The notes under the pieces were generated by a model. It made no database searches, was not told where the DNA came from, and worked only from the letters and a program-made list of their open reading frames with translations. Shown one piece after another: positions 61,885-64,000 of a stretch of 64,000 nt of DNA. The stretch is from JBBDSH01 sp040905045 (GTDB lineage Bacteria; Pseudomonadota; Gammaproteobacteria; Eutrophobiales; Eutrophobiaceae): positions 62,001 through 126,000 of the forward strand of contig JBBDSH010000050.1 of assembly GCA_040905045.1 (NCBI GenBank), in the 5' to 3' direction. The number at the start of each line of letters is the position of its first letter. Position 1 is the stretch's first letter. The position numbers and the translations under genes are program-made.

Positions 61885-63555
61885 TTACTTTTTCGGGTGC
61901 GCCGACAGGCCGTCTTTTTCCAGCTTGCGCGTGATCATCCATTGCTGGGCGATGGACAAGACGTTGTTGACGACCCAGTACAACACCAGTCCCGACGGAA
62001 AGAAACCGAAGAAGATTGTAAAGACGAACGGCAGGGACATCATGACCTTTTCCTGCACCGGGTCCATGGGCGCCGGATTAAGTTTTTGCTGAATGAACAT
62101 GGTGATGCCCATGAGCACAGGCAGAACCCAGAACGGATCCGGCGCCGACAGATCACGGATCCAGAGTATAAAAGGCGCGTGGCGCAATTCGATGCTTTCC
62201 AGCAATACCCAGTACAGGGCGATAAACACCGGGATCTGGATCAGTATGGGAAAACAGCCGCCCAGCGGGTTGATCTTCTCTTCCTTGTAGATATCCATCA
62301 TTGCCTGGTTCAGTCGCTGCTTGTCGTTCTTGTAACGATCCCGTATGGACATGATGCGCGGCTGCACACGCCGCATGTTGGCCATGGAACGATAACCTGC
62401 GGCGGACAGGCGGTAGAACAGGATTTTCAGGAATACCGTAACCAGGATGATCGCCCAGCCCCAGTTGCCGGTAATATCGTGAAGCTGCTTGAGACACCAG
62501 AACAGCGGTTTGGAGATAAACCAGAGAATGCCGTAATCAACCGTCAGTTCCAGACCGTCCGCAATCTGTGCCAGCTTGTCCTGTACCTTGGGGCCGGCAT
62601 AGACCTTCTGCTGAAACTCCGCGGTATCGCCCGCGGGAACAGTCAGCGCCGGTGAAATACCGCCGATGCTGAAATACCTGCCGGCGGTGGTATTGGTGTA
62701 ATAACGGTAAGATGCGGTTTTGTCCGCTGGCACGATGGCGGTAACGAAATAATGCTGCAGCATGGCCGCCCAGCCGTTGACGATATCCTTTTGCAATTTC
62801 TGATCCTGGATATCATCAAAATCAATTTTTTTGTAGCGATCCTCGGGAGAGGAAATAACGGCTCCCGTGTAGGTATAAAGCAGATAACTTTCGCGACCCG
62901 GATCACTGCGCTTGAGTTGCTGATAGGAACGGCCCTGCCATTCCCCGCCGGAGCGGTTTTCAACACGGTAGGAGACATCGACAAGATGGCTTCCGCGCCG
63001 GAAATGGAAGGTCTTGGTAACCGTTATTCCCTGATCGCTCCAGGTTAACGGAACTTCGAGCACATCTTCTCCGGGTTGCAGTGAATACTGCCGGCGTCCG
63101 CTTGAATAAAAATCTTCGTGCGTCGGCGCAACAGTCTTGCTCAGCAGTCCTCCCTGAATAATATGAAAATGCTCGTTGGAATTATTCAGGAGGACAAAGG
63201 GTTCGTCCGGTTTATCCAGATCGATGGGGTAGTCCGGCAGTGCCGCGTGTACTATCGAGCCGCCTCGCAGACTGATCCTCAGTCGAAAAGTGTCCGTCTC
63301 GACATTGATATACTCCCCTGTGGAAGCGGCTTTTTTCTCCGGCTCTTCCGGCATTGCCTGTTCCTGGTCGTCCCCGAATGTCGGGACATCGCCGGTGACG
63401 CCGGATGTGTCGGTCTCCTTACTGTCCGTGACGGCCGTGTCCCGACTGTCGGCGGCCGGTTGCGGCGCCACGCCATAGTCATTCTGCCACTCCTGCCAGA
63501 GCATCATGGAAACGAAGGCCAGCGCAAGGACCAATATAAATCTTGTTGTATCCAT
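61885..63555 (-). CDS. yidC: YidC, membrane protein insertase
   Basis: YidC inserts proteins into the inner membrane. The 556 residues have an N-terminal helix (TRFILVLALAFVSMMLWQEW), a large periplasmic beta domain with YTYTGAVISSPEDRYKKIDF, and the C-terminal five-helix core with NWGWAIILVTVFLKILFY, MQPRIMSI-like VQPRIMSIRDRY and NPLGGCFPILIQIPVFIALY. The start is taken at ATG 63555; codons to 63621 read into yidD on the same strand and are unlikely. Confidence 0.95.
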   Translation of the reverse strand: MDTTRFILVLALAFVSMMLWQEWQNDYGVAPQPAADSRDTAVTDSKETDTSGVTGDVPTFGDDQEQAMPEEPEKKAASTGEYINVETDTFRLRISLRGGSIVHAALPDYPIDLDKPDEPFVLLNNSNEHFHIIQGGLLSKTVAPTHEDFYSSGRRQYSLQPGEDVLEVPLTWSDQGITVTKTFHFRRGSHLVDVSYRVENRSGGEWQGRSYQQLKRSDPGRESYLLYTYTGAVISSPEDRYKKIDFDDIQDQKLQKDIVNGWAAMLQHYFVTAIVPADKTASYRYYTNTTAGRYFSIGGISPALTVPAGDTAEFQQKVYAGPKVQDKLAQIADGLELTVDYGILWFISKPLFWCLKQLHDITGNWGWAIILVTVFLKILFYRLSAAGYRSMANMRRVQPRIMSIRDRYKNDKQRLNQAMMDIYKEEKINPLGGCFPILIQIPVFIALYWVLLESIELRHAPFILWIRDLSAPDPFWVLPVLMGITMFIQQKLNPAPMDPVQEKVMMSLPFVFTIFFGFFPSGLVLYWVVNNVLSIAQQWMITRKLEKDGLSAHPKK

Positions 63556-63563
63556 AACGCGAT

Positions 63564-63773
63564 TCAGGGGACCGGGTCGTGTCCGCCGGGGCGAAAAGGA
63601 TGGCAGCGCAGGATACGACACGCCCCCAGAAAACAGCCGCGCATGGGGCCATGCCGCTCAATGGCTTCACAGGTATAACAGGAACAGGTGGGAAGATAAC
63701 GGCAATGCGGGCCGAGAAACGGGCTTATGAAGGCGGCGTAGACCTTAATCAGATTTATCAGTGCCTTTTTCAC
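63564..63773 (-). CDS. yidD: YidD, membrane protein insertion efficiency factor
   Basis: The 69 residues have the family core YAAFISPFLGPHCRYLPTCS, then CYTCEAIERHGPMRG and ACRILRCHPFRPGGHDPVP with the conserved cysteines. It starts at GTG 63773 overlapping the rnpA stop (GTGA) and ends 8 bases before yidC. Confidence 0.94.
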   Translation of the reverse strand: MKKALINLIKVYAAFISPFLGPHCRYLPTCSCYTCEAIERHGPMRGCFLGACRILRCHPFRPGGHDPVP

Positions 63774-64000
63774 CTGCCGATCCTGTTCCAGTGCCTGTCC
63801 AGGGATTGTAACAACACAGTGTTGTCGGATAGAGAAATGCGGTTTTGCGAGACAACAACGATATCAAGACCGGCCAGTTTTTCCTGATTCTTCCGGAAAC
63901 TTTCACGGATTAATCGCTTGACGCGGTTGCGACCGACCGCAGCCCGGATTTTCCGCTTTGATACAGCCAGTCCCAGACGGGCGATATCCTGACTGTTTTG
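63770..64000 (-). CDS. rnpA: RnpA, RNase P protein component (3' part)
   Basis: The last 76 codons are in the window; the 5' end lies past the right edge. They carry RLGLAVSKRKIRAAVGRNRV followed by KRLIRESFR, the conserved RNA-binding block of RNase P protein, and end in WNRIGR. The run rnpA-yidD-yidC-mnmE normally begins with dnaA and rpmH, so the origin region is expected just to the right. Confidence 0.95.
   Translation of the reverse strand, partial: QNSQDIARLGLAVSKRKIRAAVGRNRVKRLIRESFRKNQEKLAGLDIVVVSQNRISLSDNTVLLQSLDRHWNRIGR

Overview
The window reads as chromosome of a Gram-negative gammaproteobacterium of moderately high GC content. The evidence is a tol-pal segment, KdsD/KdsC and LptC/A/B, an rpoN-hpf-ptsN-hprK-rapZ block, a DUF2782-polA pair, hisAFIE-tatABC and an rnpA-yidD-yidC-mnmE run. 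HprK next to RapZ and a permease-less PTS points away from enterics, towards lineages such as the Chromatiales; that placement is inference. No rRNA, tRNA, CRISPR array or intact insertion sequence was seen.

Layout. 1-0.8 kb: 3' end of a Mu-like head gene, then degenerate repeats. 0.8-6.4 kb: tolA-tolB-pal-cpoB-queE-queC, lacking tolQ and tolR, with a 216-bp palindromic element between queE and queC and a half copy before tolA. 6.4-8.7 kb: small genes (ParB-fold-like protein, TspO, methyltransferase, ChaB) and a ferritin-like remnant. 8.9-25.6 kb: an accessory metabolic island with a DapA-like aldolase, a U32-like protein, an amino-acid dehydrogenase, three tandem paralogous ATP-grasp enzymes around an M20 peptidase, a CocE/NonD hydrolase, a lone ectoine synthase, a 660-residue protein with a papain-like set of residues, and a fourth ATP-grasp ligase. 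25.9-30.2 kb: MFS transporter, a lytic transglycosylase with two solute-binding domains, and MurU.

30.3-43.4 kb: envelope and regulatory operon (antiporter, kdsD, kdsC, lptCAB, rpoN, hpf, ptsN, hprK, rapZ, EIIA-Man, ptsH, ptsI, mgtE). 43.5-51.3 kb: DUF2782, polA, hisAFIE, tatABC and a rhodanese. 51.6-60.4 kb: ilvE, a zinc-finger protein and LPS glycosyltransferases (ELM1 family, GT4, GT2, GT9, GT4 on +; GT9, GT9, DUF6165 on -). 60.5-64 kb: mnmE, yidC, yidD and partial rnpA on -, so dnaA and the replication origin probably lie just beyond the right edge.

The most novel part is the 12.6-25.6 kb island. Four ATP-grasp ligases, two peptidase/acyl-hydrolase families, a possible cysteine peptidase or acyltransferase, a solo EctC and an amino-acid dehydrogenase together suggest an undescribed pathway that makes or remodels small peptides or amino-acid-derived solutes. 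A second theme is the variety of intergenic palindromes: at least five unrelated inverted-repeat families lie in operon gaps and at convergent gene ends.
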